Shown here piece after piece: positions 27,793 through 36,217 of a DNA stretch of 64,000 nucleotides. Source of the DNA: Chitinolyticbacter meiyuanensis (GTDB taxonomy: Bacteria > Pseudomonadota > Gammaproteobacteria > Burkholderiales > Chitinibacteraceae); the NCBI RefSeq assembly GCF_008033135.1, contig NZ_CP041335.1, positions 903,513 through 967,512 of the forward strand. The letters are read 5' to 3'. The translations under genes and the position numbers were made by a program. The notes beneath the pieces are model-generated. The model made no database searches. It worked only from the letters and a program-made list of their open reading frames with translations, and had not been told where the DNA came from. Within the stretch, counting starts at the first letter, position 1. The number at the start of each line of letters is the position of its first letter.

Positions 27793-29150
27793 TCGAGCGC
27801 CTTTTGCCGCGCTCGCTGTTCGCGCGGGTGGCGCTGGTGATGTTCGTCGGCTTCATCGTGATGCAGCTGGTCGGCCTGTCCATCTTCGGCCAGCTGCGCG
27901 AGCGCGATGAAGGCCATATGGTCGACCGCAGGGTGGTCGAGCGCAGCCTCGACGTGCTGGCGCTGTTGCAGCAGCAGGATCTGAGCAAGCTCGATCCGGA
28001 ACTGCTGGCTGCGCGCAAGCTGGCGGTCTTGTCGTCTGCCACCACTGTGCCGAACGATGCGCGGTTGCATGCCGCGCTGCTGGCTGCGGCGCCGGCGGGC
28101 TCGCGCTTTGCGCTGTGGGTGGCGCGCAGCCACATCGCCGCCGACCATCAGCCACGGGAAACGCGGGTGACGCTGCAATTGCCCACCCGGGCAGTGGTAA
28201 CGTTCGCCGTGCCACGCAGCCCCGGATTCGGGCCACCGCCGCCAGCGCCTGGTGGTACCGCTGACGAGCCGCCAGGTCCGCCGCACTGGCTGGGTCTGCC
28301 CTGGCCCATCGTGGTCGACCTGTTGATACGTGGTGCCATCCTGCTGGGGTTGTCGCTGCTGGTGGTGCGCTGGTTTTCCCGGCCGCTGACGGCGCTGTCG
28401 GATGCAGCGGAGCGTATTGGCAACAACCTGCAGACGCCGCCGCTGGCCGAAATCGGTCCCATCGAGGTGCGCCGCGCCGCCCATGCCTTCAACCGCATGC
28501 AGGCGCGATTGCAGCGGGTGATGGAGGAGCAGACCCGCATCCTCGCAGCGGTCTCGCATGACCTGAAAACCCCGCTGACCCGGCTGCGCCTGCGCGCCGA
28601 GAGCGTGGAGGGCGAGGTGTTGCGCGGCAAGATCCACCGCGATCTCGACGAGATGGATGCGCTGCTGAACGCGGCACTCGATTTCCTGCGCGGCGAATCG
28701 TGGCGCGAGGCCAGCGTGCCGGTCGACATCAATGCGCTGCTGGCCGCGCTGGCGGACGATGCGGTCGCGGGTGGTGGCACCGTCACGCTGCACAGCCTGG
28801 CGCGCCAGCCCTATCCGGCGCAGCCCTTGGCACTGAAGCGCTGCCTCGACAATCTGCTGCAGAACGGCCTGAAGTATGGTGGTGGCCGGGTCGACATCGA
28901 TGTATCCGACCAGCCGGATCGGCTGGTCATCACCTTGCGCGACCAAGGGCCAGGCATTCCCGAGGCGCTGTTCGAGCAGGTGTTCGAACCGTTCTATCGC
29001 GTCGAGGGCTCGCGCAGCCGGGAGACCGGTGGCACCGGGCTCGGGCTGGCGATTGCCCGCAGCATTGCCCGCGCGCACGGCGGCGACATCCAGCTCGCCA
29101 ATCGGGCGGGGGGCGGCCTAGCGGCAACACTCTCGCTGCCGCGGCGCTGA
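27765..29150 (+). CDS. Membrane sensor histidine kinase (second two-component system)
   Basis: 461 residues from ATG 27765, which overlaps the regulator gene. TM1 20-42, periplasmic domain about 43-180 ending in a Pro/Gly-rich stretch (GFGPPPPAPGG), TM2 182-203, HAMP, H-box AAVSHDLKTP with His265, N-box NLLQNGLKYGGG, G boxes DQGPGIP and GGTGLGLAIA. EnvZ/OmpB class. The stimulus is unknown; calcium or envelope stress is suggested only by the neighbouring EF-hand gene. Ends 15 bp from the convergent luxR-type gene. Confidence 0.92.
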   Translation: MQQRAARTLIERLLPRSLFARVALVMFVGFIVMQLVGLSIFGQLRERDEGHMVDRRVVERSLDVLALLQQQDLSKLDPELLAARKLAVLSSATTVPNDARLHAALLAAAPAGSRFALWVARSHIAADHQPRETRVTLQLPTRAVVTFAVPRSPGFGPPPPAPGGTADEPPGPPHWLGLPWPIVVDLLIRGAILLGLSLLVVRWFSRPLTALSDAAERIGNNLQTPPLAEIGPIEVRRAAHAFNRMQARLQRVMEEQTRILAAVSHDLKTPLTRLRLRAESVEGEVLRGKIHRDLDEMDALLNAALDFLRGESWREASVPVDINALLAALADDAVAGGGTVTLHSLARQPYPAQPLALKRCLDNLLQNGLKYGGGRVDIDVSDQPDRLVITLRDQGPGIPEALFEQVFEPFYRVEGSRSRETGGTGLGLAIARSIARAHGGDIQLANRAGGGLAATLSLPRR

Positions 29151-29165
29151 GGGGTGGAGGCCGGC

Positions 29166-30149
29166 TCAGCCGGCGCGGTGCAGTTCCTCGATCAGCCCGG
29201 CGATGCTGCCGACGCCGAGCTTGGCGTAGATCGCCTGGATGTGGTTGCGCACTGTTGCCGGCGAGCGATCCAGCATCTTGGCGATCTCCTTGTATGAGCT
29301 GCCTTTGGCTACCAGCTGCGCGATGGTGTGCTCGCGTGCGGTCAGTTCATCCACCCGGCAACGTGTGCGACAGCTGAGGAACAGCAGGCCGTGCTCGGCG
29401 CGGTGGGTGATCACGATGTGGCTGCCAAGAAAACGCCCGCGCCCGCTGTGAAAGGCCTGTATCACCCGTGTTGGCAACGGGCCGCCGCGCCAGCCTTCCC
29501 ATTCGCGCTGCAGCAGTGCGTCGAACAGCGTGTCGCGGTGGTAGACCACGCCGCGCAGATCGGCGATGGCGGCGCCCATGCTTGGCGCGCTGGCCGACAG
29601 GCGCTGCAGGTGGATCACCCGGTTCATGGCCAGCGCCTGCATCAGGTGCGGTGCCAAGAGGTCGAGCAGCCGCTCCTCCTCCGGCCGGCAATGGGCATCC
29701 GGGTCGGCGCGAAACAGCGAGATCCAGTGCATGAATCGGGTTGGCGCATCGTGCCGCGTGGTGATGAAGATGTTGTTCTGCTCGTAGCGCTGCAGGTAGT
29801 CGAGGAATTCGCGCTCGTGTGGTGCGCCGAACCAACTGGCCGAATTGAAGCCCCGAGTGGCCTGCGGCACGGCGTACAGGCTGGCGGCGGCAGTGTCGAA
29901 ATGCTTCATCGGCGTGTAGTCGAGCATCATCTGCGGCGACTTCTGGTGCAGATGCAGCGTATGCACGTCGATGCCTTCAGGCGCAGTCGTTGCCGTGCCC
30001 CACATCGACGCATCGAAAGGCAACACCTGCTTCACCAGCGTGAGCGCAGCATCCTGGAAAGATTCGATGGGGAGTTCGTTGCTCAAACCATACAGTGCGA
30101 GCAACAGCTTACTGAAGTCGGCGGCGGTGCTGTTTGCCTGATCCATCAT
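29166..30149 (-). CDS. LuxR-type transcriptional regulator
   Basis: 327 residues. The C-terminal helix-turn-helix (about 265-322) is typical: LTAREHTIAQLVAKG, SYKEIAKMLDRSPATVRNHI, AIYAKLGV. The N-terminal 250 residues have no receiver Asp motif and no obvious autoinducer domain; they may form a PAS/GAF-like ligand-binding fold. MM start: 30149 or 30146. Divergent from a large lipoprotein gene with a 22-bp dyad in between, so it probably regulates that gene and/or itself. Confidence 0.85.
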   Translation of the reverse strand: MMDQANSTAADFSKLLLALYGLSNELPIESFQDAALTLVKQVLPFDASMWGTATTAPEGIDVHTLHLHQKSPQMMLDYTPMKHFDTAAASLYAVPQATRGFNSASWFGAPHEREFLDYLQRYEQNNIFITTRHDAPTRFMHWISLFRADPDAHCRPEEERLLDLLAPHLMQALAMNRVIHLQRLSASAPSMGAAIADLRGVVYHRDTLFDALLQREWEGWRGGPLPTRVIQAFHSGRGRFLGSHIVITHRAEHGLLFLSCRTRCRVDELTAREHTIAQLVAKGSSYKEIAKMLDRSPATVRNHIQAIYAKLGVGSIAGLIEELHRAG

Positions 30150-30201
30150 CCCTCGGGCCGAATCTGCAAGAACGGCGAGCTTGCCACCCTATCTGCAGTG
30201 A

Positions 30202-30286
30202 TGCATATGCACTATACCAAGCGGAGAAGTTTGTTTACTAATATTGCCAGAGCATAGTTGTGTGCTCTGCAAGTCACACGGATAAA
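30202..30286. promoter_or_regulatory. Divergent promoter/operator region, luxR-type gene and lipoprotein gene
   Basis: Putative promoter for the lipoprotein: TTGTGT (30258-30263), 17 bp, GATAAA (30281-30286). A dyad CAGAGCA (30248-30254), 8 bp, TGCTCTG (30263-30269) overlaps the -35. On the other side a perfect palindrome TGCATATGCA (30202-30211) lies next to TATAGT (minus strand, 30211-30216), a possible -10 for the luxR-type gene. Both dyads are candidate sites for the LuxR-type protein. Confidence 0.45.
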
Positions 30287-30311
30287 CAATTCATATCAGC
30301 GGGGATAAGAG

Positions 30312-32111
30312 ATGCATAAGGTTGTGAAGGCAGCGTTGCTCGCGATGAGCACAGGTTTGTTGTTGAACGCTTGTGGCGGCGGTGGTGGTGGTGGCGACGA
30401 TCCGGTGCCGACCCCTGCGCCGACCCCGGCTCCCAGCCCTTCCATCAGCGGCGTGGCCGCGGCCGGTGCGCCGCTGTCCGGCACGGTAACCGTGAAGGAC
30501 GCCAATGGCGTGACCCGCAGCGTGCCCATTGGTGCCGATGGCGGCTATCGCGTCGACGTCGCTGGTCTGACCGCACCGTTCGTGTTCCGCGCCGAAGGCG
30601 TGGTCGGCGGCCGGCTTTACGTGGTCCATTCGGCGGCGACAGCTGCCGACGTTGGCGGCACCATCAACGTCACTCCGCTGACCGATCTCATCATCGCCAA
30701 TATCGCGGGTGACCTGGCGAGCAATTTCTTCGACAACCCCAACTTTGCCAGCCTGACCGCGACCGAGCTCGCCGAGCAGTCGAACGCGCTCAAGGCACGG
30801 CTGCAGGACGTGCTGACGGGTCTGGGCATCGAGAGCACCATCGATCTGTTGCGCACCAGCTTTGCCACCGATCACTCCGGCCTTGATGCCGCGCTCGACG
30901 TGCTGCGCGTCACTGTCGATCCGGCCACGCAGCAGGCGACCATCACCAACCTGTTGACCAATACCGCGATCACCGACGACCTCAAGTCCAAGGCTGATGC
31001 CACCAAGCTGCCCGATCCGGGCGATATCAAGGCAGTGGTCACCGATCTGCAGGGCATCGAGGCGGCGCTCAAGGCCTTTACGGGCAAGTTCGCCAACGGC
31101 CTGCCGACGATTGCCGAAGTGGAACCGCTGCTGGATGCGGATTTCCGCCAGGAAGACCAGAACCGTGCCAATTTCCTTGCCGATGTCACGTCCGATCCCA
31201 ACAACGTCGGCATCCAGTTCACCGGCGTGACGCTGGAAAGCCCCGCCCAGGAAACGCAGGACGGCACCATTGCCCGCGTTGGCTTTACCGTCCTGAACAA
31301 GGACGGCAAGCTCGACAATATCGAGACCGGTTGGCGCGTGAAGAAAGTCACCGACGGTGGCAGCACCCGCTGGCTGCTGATGGGCAACCGCGCCCGTTTT
31401 GTGGCAGAAGCCTATCCGCTGGCGCTGCGCAATTATCACAACGGTGAGGTCACCTACAGCACCGGTATGGAGTTCTGGATCGAGGACGAGAATGCTGGCA
31501 ACAACAATGGCGTAGTCAGCTATGCCTTGGTGAAGGGGCCGGGCCTGCCCGATACCGGCGTGCGCTACAACGTGCCGCAGCTTGGCGGCCACTTCTGCCT
31601 GGCTGGCGGCCCGCAGGGTTATTGCAACACGCAATACGTGCTGAATGATGTGGCGATCAACAGCATTCCGGACAACAGCAGTTACGACTTCGAGTTCTAC
31701 ACCGCTGCTGATCAGAAGCTGAACATCACCACCACCAGCACCAAGCAGACGCGTGTGATCCTGCGTCGGCCGCATACCAATGGCGAACTGGCCAACCTCA
31801 CCTTCCCGGTGCTGGTGAAGCCGGCGCCGACCGAGGCCGGCCTCTACAACGGTGGTCCGATTGCGATTCAGGCAACCTTCCCCACCGGCTATGCCTTCGG
31901 GGTGACCGCCAGCTACGCAACTACCGGCGGATACTCGGAATACGTCGACATCTGGCAGTACGATTCGCCGGCCACGTTCTCTGAAACCTTCGACCTCGCT
32001 GCCGTGCCGTCTGGCCAGACCGTCAACTGGGCGCAGATCAAGCTCGACTACTCCGACGAGAAGCTGCGCAACATCCTGTCTGTGTTCACGGTGACCAAGA
32101 ACATTCAGTAA
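30312..32111 (+). CDS. Large lipoprotein with poly-Gly linker, unknown function
   Basis: 599 residues. Lipoprotein signal peptide with lipobox LLNAC (Cys21), immediately followed by seven Gly and a Pro/Thr/Ala spacer, a pattern common in surface-exposed lipoproteins. Residues about 44-95 look like a carboxypeptidase-regulatory/Ig-like domain (ISGVAAAGAPLSGTVTVKDA). The middle is helical (TATELAEQSNALKARLQDVL), and the C-terminal 250 residues are beta-rich with Cys pair FCLAGGPQGYC. No enzyme motif seen. Own promoter and terminator; probably controlled by the divergent LuxR-type regulator. Confidence 0.8.
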   Translation: MHKVVKAALLAMSTGLLLNACGGGGGGGDDPVPTPAPTPAPSPSISGVAAAGAPLSGTVTVKDANGVTRSVPIGADGGYRVDVAGLTAPFVFRAEGVVGGRLYVVHSAATAADVGGTINVTPLTDLIIANIAGDLASNFFDNPNFASLTATELAEQSNALKARLQDVLTGLGIESTIDLLRTSFATDHSGLDAALDVLRVTVDPATQQATITNLLTNTAITDDLKSKADATKLPDPGDIKAVVTDLQGIEAALKAFTGKFANGLPTIAEVEPLLDADFRQEDQNRANFLADVTSDPNNVGIQFTGVTLESPAQETQDGTIARVGFTVLNKDGKLDNIETGWRVKKVTDGGSTRWLLMGNRARFVAEAYPLALRNYHNGEVTYSTGMEFWIEDENAGNNNGVVSYALVKGPGLPDTGVRYNVPQLGGHFCLAGGPQGYCNTQYVLNDVAINSIPDNSSYDFEFYTAADQKLNITTTSTKQTRVILRRPHTNGELANLTFPVLVKPAPTEAGLYNGGPIAIQATFPTGYAFGVTASYATTGGYSEYVDIWQYDSPATFSETFDLAAVPSGQTVNWAQIKLDYSDEKLRNILSVFTVTKNIQ

Positions 32112-32140
32112 ATCTCAGCGGTTGCTGTTCTCGCGTTGCT

Positions 32141-32166
32141 GACCGGCCCTTCGGGGCCGGTTTTTT
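32141..32166 (+). terminator. Rho-independent terminator of lipoprotein gene
   Basis: ACCGGCC, loop, GGCCGGT followed by six T. The last T is also the first base of the photolyase stop codon on the other strand, so the two convergent genes abut here. Confidence 0.9.
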
Positions 32167-33575
32167 CATGTGCGCTGGAACAGTGCAAGCGCCAGCTGGC
32201 GCTGCACCGCGTGATCGACGATGGGCTCGGGGTAGTCGCGACCCAGCACGATGCCCGCCGCAGCGAGATCGATCGGCTTGGCGCGCCACGGCGCGTGCGC
32301 GAGCTTGGCCGGCAGCGCGGCCAGTTCCGGGCAGTAGCGCTTGATGAAGCGCGCTTCGGTGTCGAACCGTTCGGACTGGGTGACCGGGTTGAAGATGCGG
32401 AAATAGGGCTGGGCATCACAACCGGTGCTGGCGGCCCATTGCCAGCCGCCATTGTTGGCGGCGAGATCGAAGTCGAGTAGTTGCGTTGCGAAGTAGCGCT
32501 CGCCCCAGCGCCAGTCGATCAGCAGGTCCTTCACCAGGAAGGAGGCGGCGATCATGCGCAGCCGGTTGTGCATGTAGCCGGTCTGGTTGAGCTGCCGCAT
32601 CGCGGCATCAATGATGGGATAGCCGGTGCGCCCCTCGCACCAGGCGGTAAACCAGTCTTTGCGATTGGGGAAGGGTAGCGTGTCGTACTCGGGCTTGAAG
32701 GCGTGCGCTACCACGTCCGGCCGGTGATGCAGGATCTGGTGATAGAAATCGCGCCAGCACAATTCGGATAGCCAGGTTTCCGCACCCGCGCCGCCCTGTT
32801 GCCATGCAAAGCGCGCCAACTCCCGGATCGACACGGTGCCAAAGCGCAGGTGGGTGGAGAGATAGGACGGCCCCTTCACCGCCGGATAGTCGCGTGCCTC
32901 GTGGTAGCGGTCCATGCGTTGCTGGAAGTCGGCGAACAGCGTCTCGCCACCGGCCATGCCGGTTGGCAGCTTGAGCGTGGCGAGATTGTTGCGGGTGAAG
33001 CCCAGCGTTTCCAGCGTTGGCATCGTTTGCGCCGGTAGCTGTGCGTAATGCGCTTCATACCTCGCGACCGGGTAACTCTTCAGATAGAACGCATCGAGCT
33101 TGGCGAGCCAAGCGCGTTTGTACGGCGTGAACACGCTGTACATGCTGCCGGCCTGGGTGAGCACTTCGTCGCGCTCGAAGATCACTTGGTCCTTGAAGGT
33201 GTGAAGCGTGACGCCCTGTGCCGCGAGGCTGCCGGCGACGGCGTCGTCGCGCTCGCGCGCGAACGGATCGTCGTCGTGATTGGCGTAGACGGCGACAACA
33301 TCGAACTCGGCCGAGAGCTGCGGCAGCAGCATGCGGGCACTGCCGTTGCGCACCACCAGGTCCGATCCGCGTTGTTGCAAGGTGCGCTTGAGCTCGGTGA
33401 CGCTTTCCCAGATGAACTCGACCCGGCGATCGCTACGTGGCAAGGCATCGAGGATATCGGTGTCGAACACGAACACTGGCACCACCCGCTCGTGGCGGCG
33501 CAGCGCATGATAAAGCGCGGCGTGATCAAACAGGCGCAGGTCGCGCCGCAGCCAGACGAGGGCGGTATCGCTCAT
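32166..33575 (-). CDS. phrB: Deoxyribodipyrimidine photolyase (class I CPD photolyase)
   Basis: Light-driven repair of cyclobutane pyrimidine dimers, 469 residues, using FAD and a second chromophore. Start MSDTALVWLRRDLRLFDH at 33575 is the family N-terminus (ATG 33581 also possible). The N-terminal alpha/beta antenna domain is followed by the FAD domain: GPSYLSTHLRFGTVSIREL, ELCWRDFYHQIL, GRTGYPIIDAAMRQL, GYMHNRLRMIAASFLVKDL, WRWGERYFATQLLDFDLAAN, and GWQWAASTGCDAQPYFRIFN. Complete, convergent with the lipoprotein gene. Confidence 0.96.
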   Translation of the reverse strand: MSDTALVWLRRDLRLFDHAALYHALRRHERVVPVFVFDTDILDALPRSDRRVEFIWESVTELKRTLQQRGSDLVVRNGSARMLLPQLSAEFDVVAVYANHDDDPFARERDDAVAGSLAAQGVTLHTFKDQVIFERDEVLTQAGSMYSVFTPYKRAWLAKLDAFYLKSYPVARYEAHYAQLPAQTMPTLETLGFTRNNLATLKLPTGMAGGETLFADFQQRMDRYHEARDYPAVKGPSYLSTHLRFGTVSIRELARFAWQQGGAGAETWLSELCWRDFYHQILHHRPDVVAHAFKPEYDTLPFPNRKDWFTAWCEGRTGYPIIDAAMRQLNQTGYMHNRLRMIAASFLVKDLLIDWRWGERYFATQLLDFDLAANNGGWQWAASTGCDAQPYFRIFNPVTQSERFDTEARFIKRYCPELAALPAKLAHAPWRAKPIDLAAAGIVLGRDYPEPIVDHAVQRQLALALFQRT

Positions 33576-33700
33576 GATCATCCGTTCGGAGAAGGGGGGC
33601 TCATGATAGCGGCTCGCTGCGACCGGCCGAGCGTGAGGTTGCACGGCGCTGTTGCCGCGCTGTCACCGACGCTGGCAAAGCCATGTGCGATAATGCCGCC

Positions 33701-34258
33701 ATGGACCTCAATCTCTCCCGCCATTTCCTGATTGCCATGCCCAATCTGGTCGATCCCATCTTCGCCCGGACGCTGGCCTACGTCTGCGATCACAACGAGC
33801 GTGGCGCGATGGGCATCATCGTGAACCGGCCGCTGGGCATGACACTGACCACGCTGTTCGAGCAGATCGATGTCGAATTGCATCGGCCCGACGTGGCCGA
33901 GCTGCAGGTGTGCTTTGGCGGCCCGGTGCAGACCGACCGTGGCTTCGTGCTGCACAAGCCGCTGGGCGACTGGCAATCGACGCTGCCGGTGTCGGACGAT
34001 ATCGGCCTCACCACGTCCAAGGACATCCTGCTGGCGGTGGGCGAGGGCACGGGACCGGAGCAGATCTTCGTCACCCTCGGCTATTCGGGCTGGGAAGCCG
34101 GGCAACTGGAGAACGAGCTGGCGCAGAACGCCTGGATCTCGGTCGAGGCTGATCCCGAGGTGATCTTCTCGCTGCCGGCGACCGAGCGCTACGAGGCGGC
34201 GCTGAAGCTGCTCGGCATCGATATGGCGATGCTGTCAGAAGATGCCGGCCACGCCTGA
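33701..34258 (+). CDS. algH: AlgH/YqgE family protein
   Basis: 185 residues, about family length, function not firmly known. Family features: LNLSRHFLIAMPNLVDPIFA, HNERGAMGIIVNRPL, VCFGGPVQTDRGFVLH and LGYSGWEAGQLENEL. In many proteobacteria it lies directly before ruvX (yqgF) and pyr genes; here ruvX follows but is separated by an extra gene. Divergent from the photolyase gene with 125 bp between. Confidence 0.93.
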   Translation: MDLNLSRHFLIAMPNLVDPIFARTLAYVCDHNERGAMGIIVNRPLGMTLTTLFEQIDVELHRPDVAELQVCFGGPVQTDRGFVLHKPLGDWQSTLPVSDDIGLTTSKDILLAVGEGTGPEQIFVTLGYSGWEAGQLENELAQNAWISVEADPEVIFSLPATERYEAALKLLGIDMAMLSEDAGHA

Positions 34259-34432
34259 ACTGTGCCGTATCGCCGGGCTGCACCGCGCCATGCTGGTGTT
34301 TTGTGCTGCCCACACGGCATGCAGCGACACTGCTGCGAAACCAGCGATGACAAGCGCGAAAGCCTGCATCCGCCGTACTATTTCGTGGTTTGAGTGCTTT
34401 CGGGGTTTTTGCTGCAAACCCGGCTTGCCGCA

Positions 34433-34831
34433 GTGAAATCAGCTTTCTATTTCACTTACGAACGCGACTGGCGAGCTGCACCTGCAGCATTCTGGGTACA
34501 CAAACCTGTTTTTGGGGTCCAAGACGCTTACGAGCCACCTGCTCCGATGGCGATACCGCGTTTCGGCTATGCAATCCTGCATGTGGTCTTTGGAGCTCAT
34601 GAGCTTCAATTCAGCGCGTTGGCGCAACTGGAGCACGTCATTGACGTTTTGTCGCGCAAGCCGCTTCCAACTTCACGGCAGCTTTCATGTGGCCGAGGCG
34701 TGTCGGTGGGGCCGAACGGTCACTGGTTGAGTCGTTTTCCCCGGGAACTTAAATCCCCGCGCAAGCGTGAGAAGCTGGTACGGATGCTCAGTGCGATCCA
34801 CGTGGATATCGCTGGCAGGTGGTCTAAATAA
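34433..34831 (+). CDS. Hypothetical protein inserted between algH and ruvX
   Basis: 132 residues from GTG 34433 (an in-frame GTG at 34394 would add 13). No recognised domain. It reads like a real protein: MKSAFYFTYERDWRAAPAAF at the start, HVVFGAHELQFSALAQLEHV in the middle, and GPNGHWLSRFPRELKSPRKR then EKLVRMLSAI at the end. Base composition is visibly lower in GC than its neighbours, and it interrupts the usual algH-ruvX pair, so it is a likely late arrival. No signal peptide or membrane helix. Confidence 0.55.
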   Translation: MKSAFYFTYERDWRAAPAAFWVHKPVFGVQDAYEPPAPMAIPRFGYAILHVVFGAHELQFSALAQLEHVIDVLSRKPLPTSRQLSCGRGVSVGPNGHWLSRFPRELKSPRKREKLVRMLSAIHVDIAGRWSK

Positions 34832-34888
34832 CTGTTTCACTCGGTCAAACGCCGTCTGTAGCGGATGAACTAAACGCTTACTTTGCCC

Positions 34889-35308
34889 ATGCCCTCCATT
34901 CTTGCATTCGATTTCGGTGAAGCCCGCATCGGTGTGGCCGTTGGCAGCTCCGAGCTGGGCATACCGCATCCGGTCGAGACCATTGCTGCCGAAGGCAATG
35001 ATGCGCGCTTTGCCCGCATCGCCGCGCTGATCGCCGAGTGGCAGCCGGAACGGCTGGTAGTAGGGTTGCCGTTGTCGCCGGTCGGCGAGGAGCACGAGTT
35101 GACGCGGCTGGCGCGCAAGTTTGCCAATCGGCTGAATGGCCGCTTCGGTTTGCCGGTCGATCTGGTTGATGAGCGCTATTCCTCGGCTGCCGCAAGTCAG
35201 GCGCTGAACGAGACGGGCGTGCGTGGCCGCAAGCAGAAGCCGGCGCTTGATCAGGTGGCGGCGATGCAGATCCTGCAGGCCTGGTTCGACGGCACGCGCG
35301 CCCCATGA
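34889..35308 (+). CDS. ruvX: Putative pre-16S rRNA nuclease / Holliday-junction resolvase-like YqgF
   Basis: 139 residues, RNase H-like fold. ATG 34889 is preferred over TTG 34883. Motifs: ILAFDFGEARIGVAVG with first catalytic Asp, LVVGLPLSPVGEEHE, VDLVDERYSSAAA with acidic residues, and LDQVAAMQILQAWFD with the C-terminal Asp. The E. coli homologue acts in 16S rRNA 5'-end maturation. Belongs to the conserved algH-ruvX-pyrB neighbourhood. Confidence 0.94.
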   Translation: MPSILAFDFGEARIGVAVGSSELGIPHPVETIAAEGNDARFARIAALIAEWQPERLVVGLPLSPVGEEHELTRLARKFANRLNGRFGLPVDLVDERYSSAAASQALNETGVRGRKQKPALDQVAAMQILQAWFDGTRAP

Positions 35309-35365
35309 TTCGCACCGCCGCAACGACGCTGGTGCGCTAAGCTCAAACTCGGTTACCGGGGATGC

Positions 35366-36106
35366 ATGATGTGGCGCTGTTGGGCATGGCTGCTGTTGTG
35401 CTGGGTAGGCTGGGCCAATGCCGCGCCGCAGCCAGTGCCGCTCTATGTCTATCACGATTTTCCGCCCTATATCGTGGGTGGCCAGCCGGATCTGTCGCAT
35501 GCGCTAGCCGATCAGCTCAGCCGTCGCTCCGCCGGCCGTTATCGCTTCAAGGTGGTGGTGCTGCCACGCAAGCGCGTTGATGTGCTGATCGCCACGCCCG
35601 GCTGGCGCGGCGTCGTCGCCTGGGTGAATCCGCGCTGGATCGGCGACAACGCGGCACACTTGGCCTGGACCGCACCGCTGCTTGACGAGACCGAATGGTG
35701 GGTGGTGCGCCGCGCCGCGCCACAAAGCCTGCAACAGATTGCGCAGGCCGATGGCTACCGCTTCGGTGGCCTGATCGGCCACCATTACGCCGAGCTCGAT
35801 GCCGCAGTGCGCGCCGGGCGCATCTTCCGCTTCGACACTGCCAGCATGCAATCGCTGGTCAGCATGTTGCTGGCGGGCCGGGTCGATGTGATCACCATGC
35901 CGAGTGCCACCGAGCTATGGTTCCACGGTGCCTGGCCGCGCTGGCGCGAGCGCGTGCTGCTGTTGCCGCGTGGTGCCGCCTATCAGCGCTACCTGGTCAG
36001 TGATCGCGGCGATCCGGCGCTGGTGCGCTTCCTGGCCGACAGTGTGGTTGCATTGCGCAACGATCCGGGCTGGCAACCGCTTCCCGCGCCGCTGCCGCCA
36101 CCGTAA
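35366..36106 (+). CDS. Periplasmic solute-binding-like protein (family 3 type)
   Basis: 246 residues; ATG pair at 35366/35369. Signal peptide MMWRCWAWLLLCWVGWANAA, then PVPLYVYHDFPPYIVGG, the opening strand of amino-acid-type binding proteins; later GRVDVITMPSATELWF is the usual switch-domain pattern. No transporter genes are adjacent, so it may be an orphan sensor or donor protein. It occupies the place between ruvX and pyrB where pyrR is found in many betaproteobacteria. A similar orphan protein is at 56511-57287. Confidence 0.75.
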   Translation: MMWRCWAWLLLCWVGWANAAPQPVPLYVYHDFPPYIVGGQPDLSHALADQLSRRSAGRYRFKVVVLPRKRVDVLIATPGWRGVVAWVNPRWIGDNAAHLAWTAPLLDETEWWVVRRAAPQSLQQIAQADGYRFGGLIGHHYAELDAAVRAGRIFRFDTASMQSLVSMLLAGRVDVITMPSATELWFHGAWPRWRERVLLLPRGAAYQRYLVSDRGDPALVRFLADSVVALRNDPGWQPLPAPLPPP

Positions 36107-36217
36107 AGCGCCGCCGTGTCGCTACCCGGGGCTGGTCAGCGCCGGCCGGATCACCGAAAATCACGCCATCGCAACCAGCCGCCGGCAAGATAGGGCGGCG
36201 TTCCTGCCGAGATTCCC

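Noticed and set aside
35366..36106. Calling the binding-like protein part of an ABC transporter
   Set aside because: No permease or ATPase gene lies nearby, so only an orphan periplasmic protein is supported.
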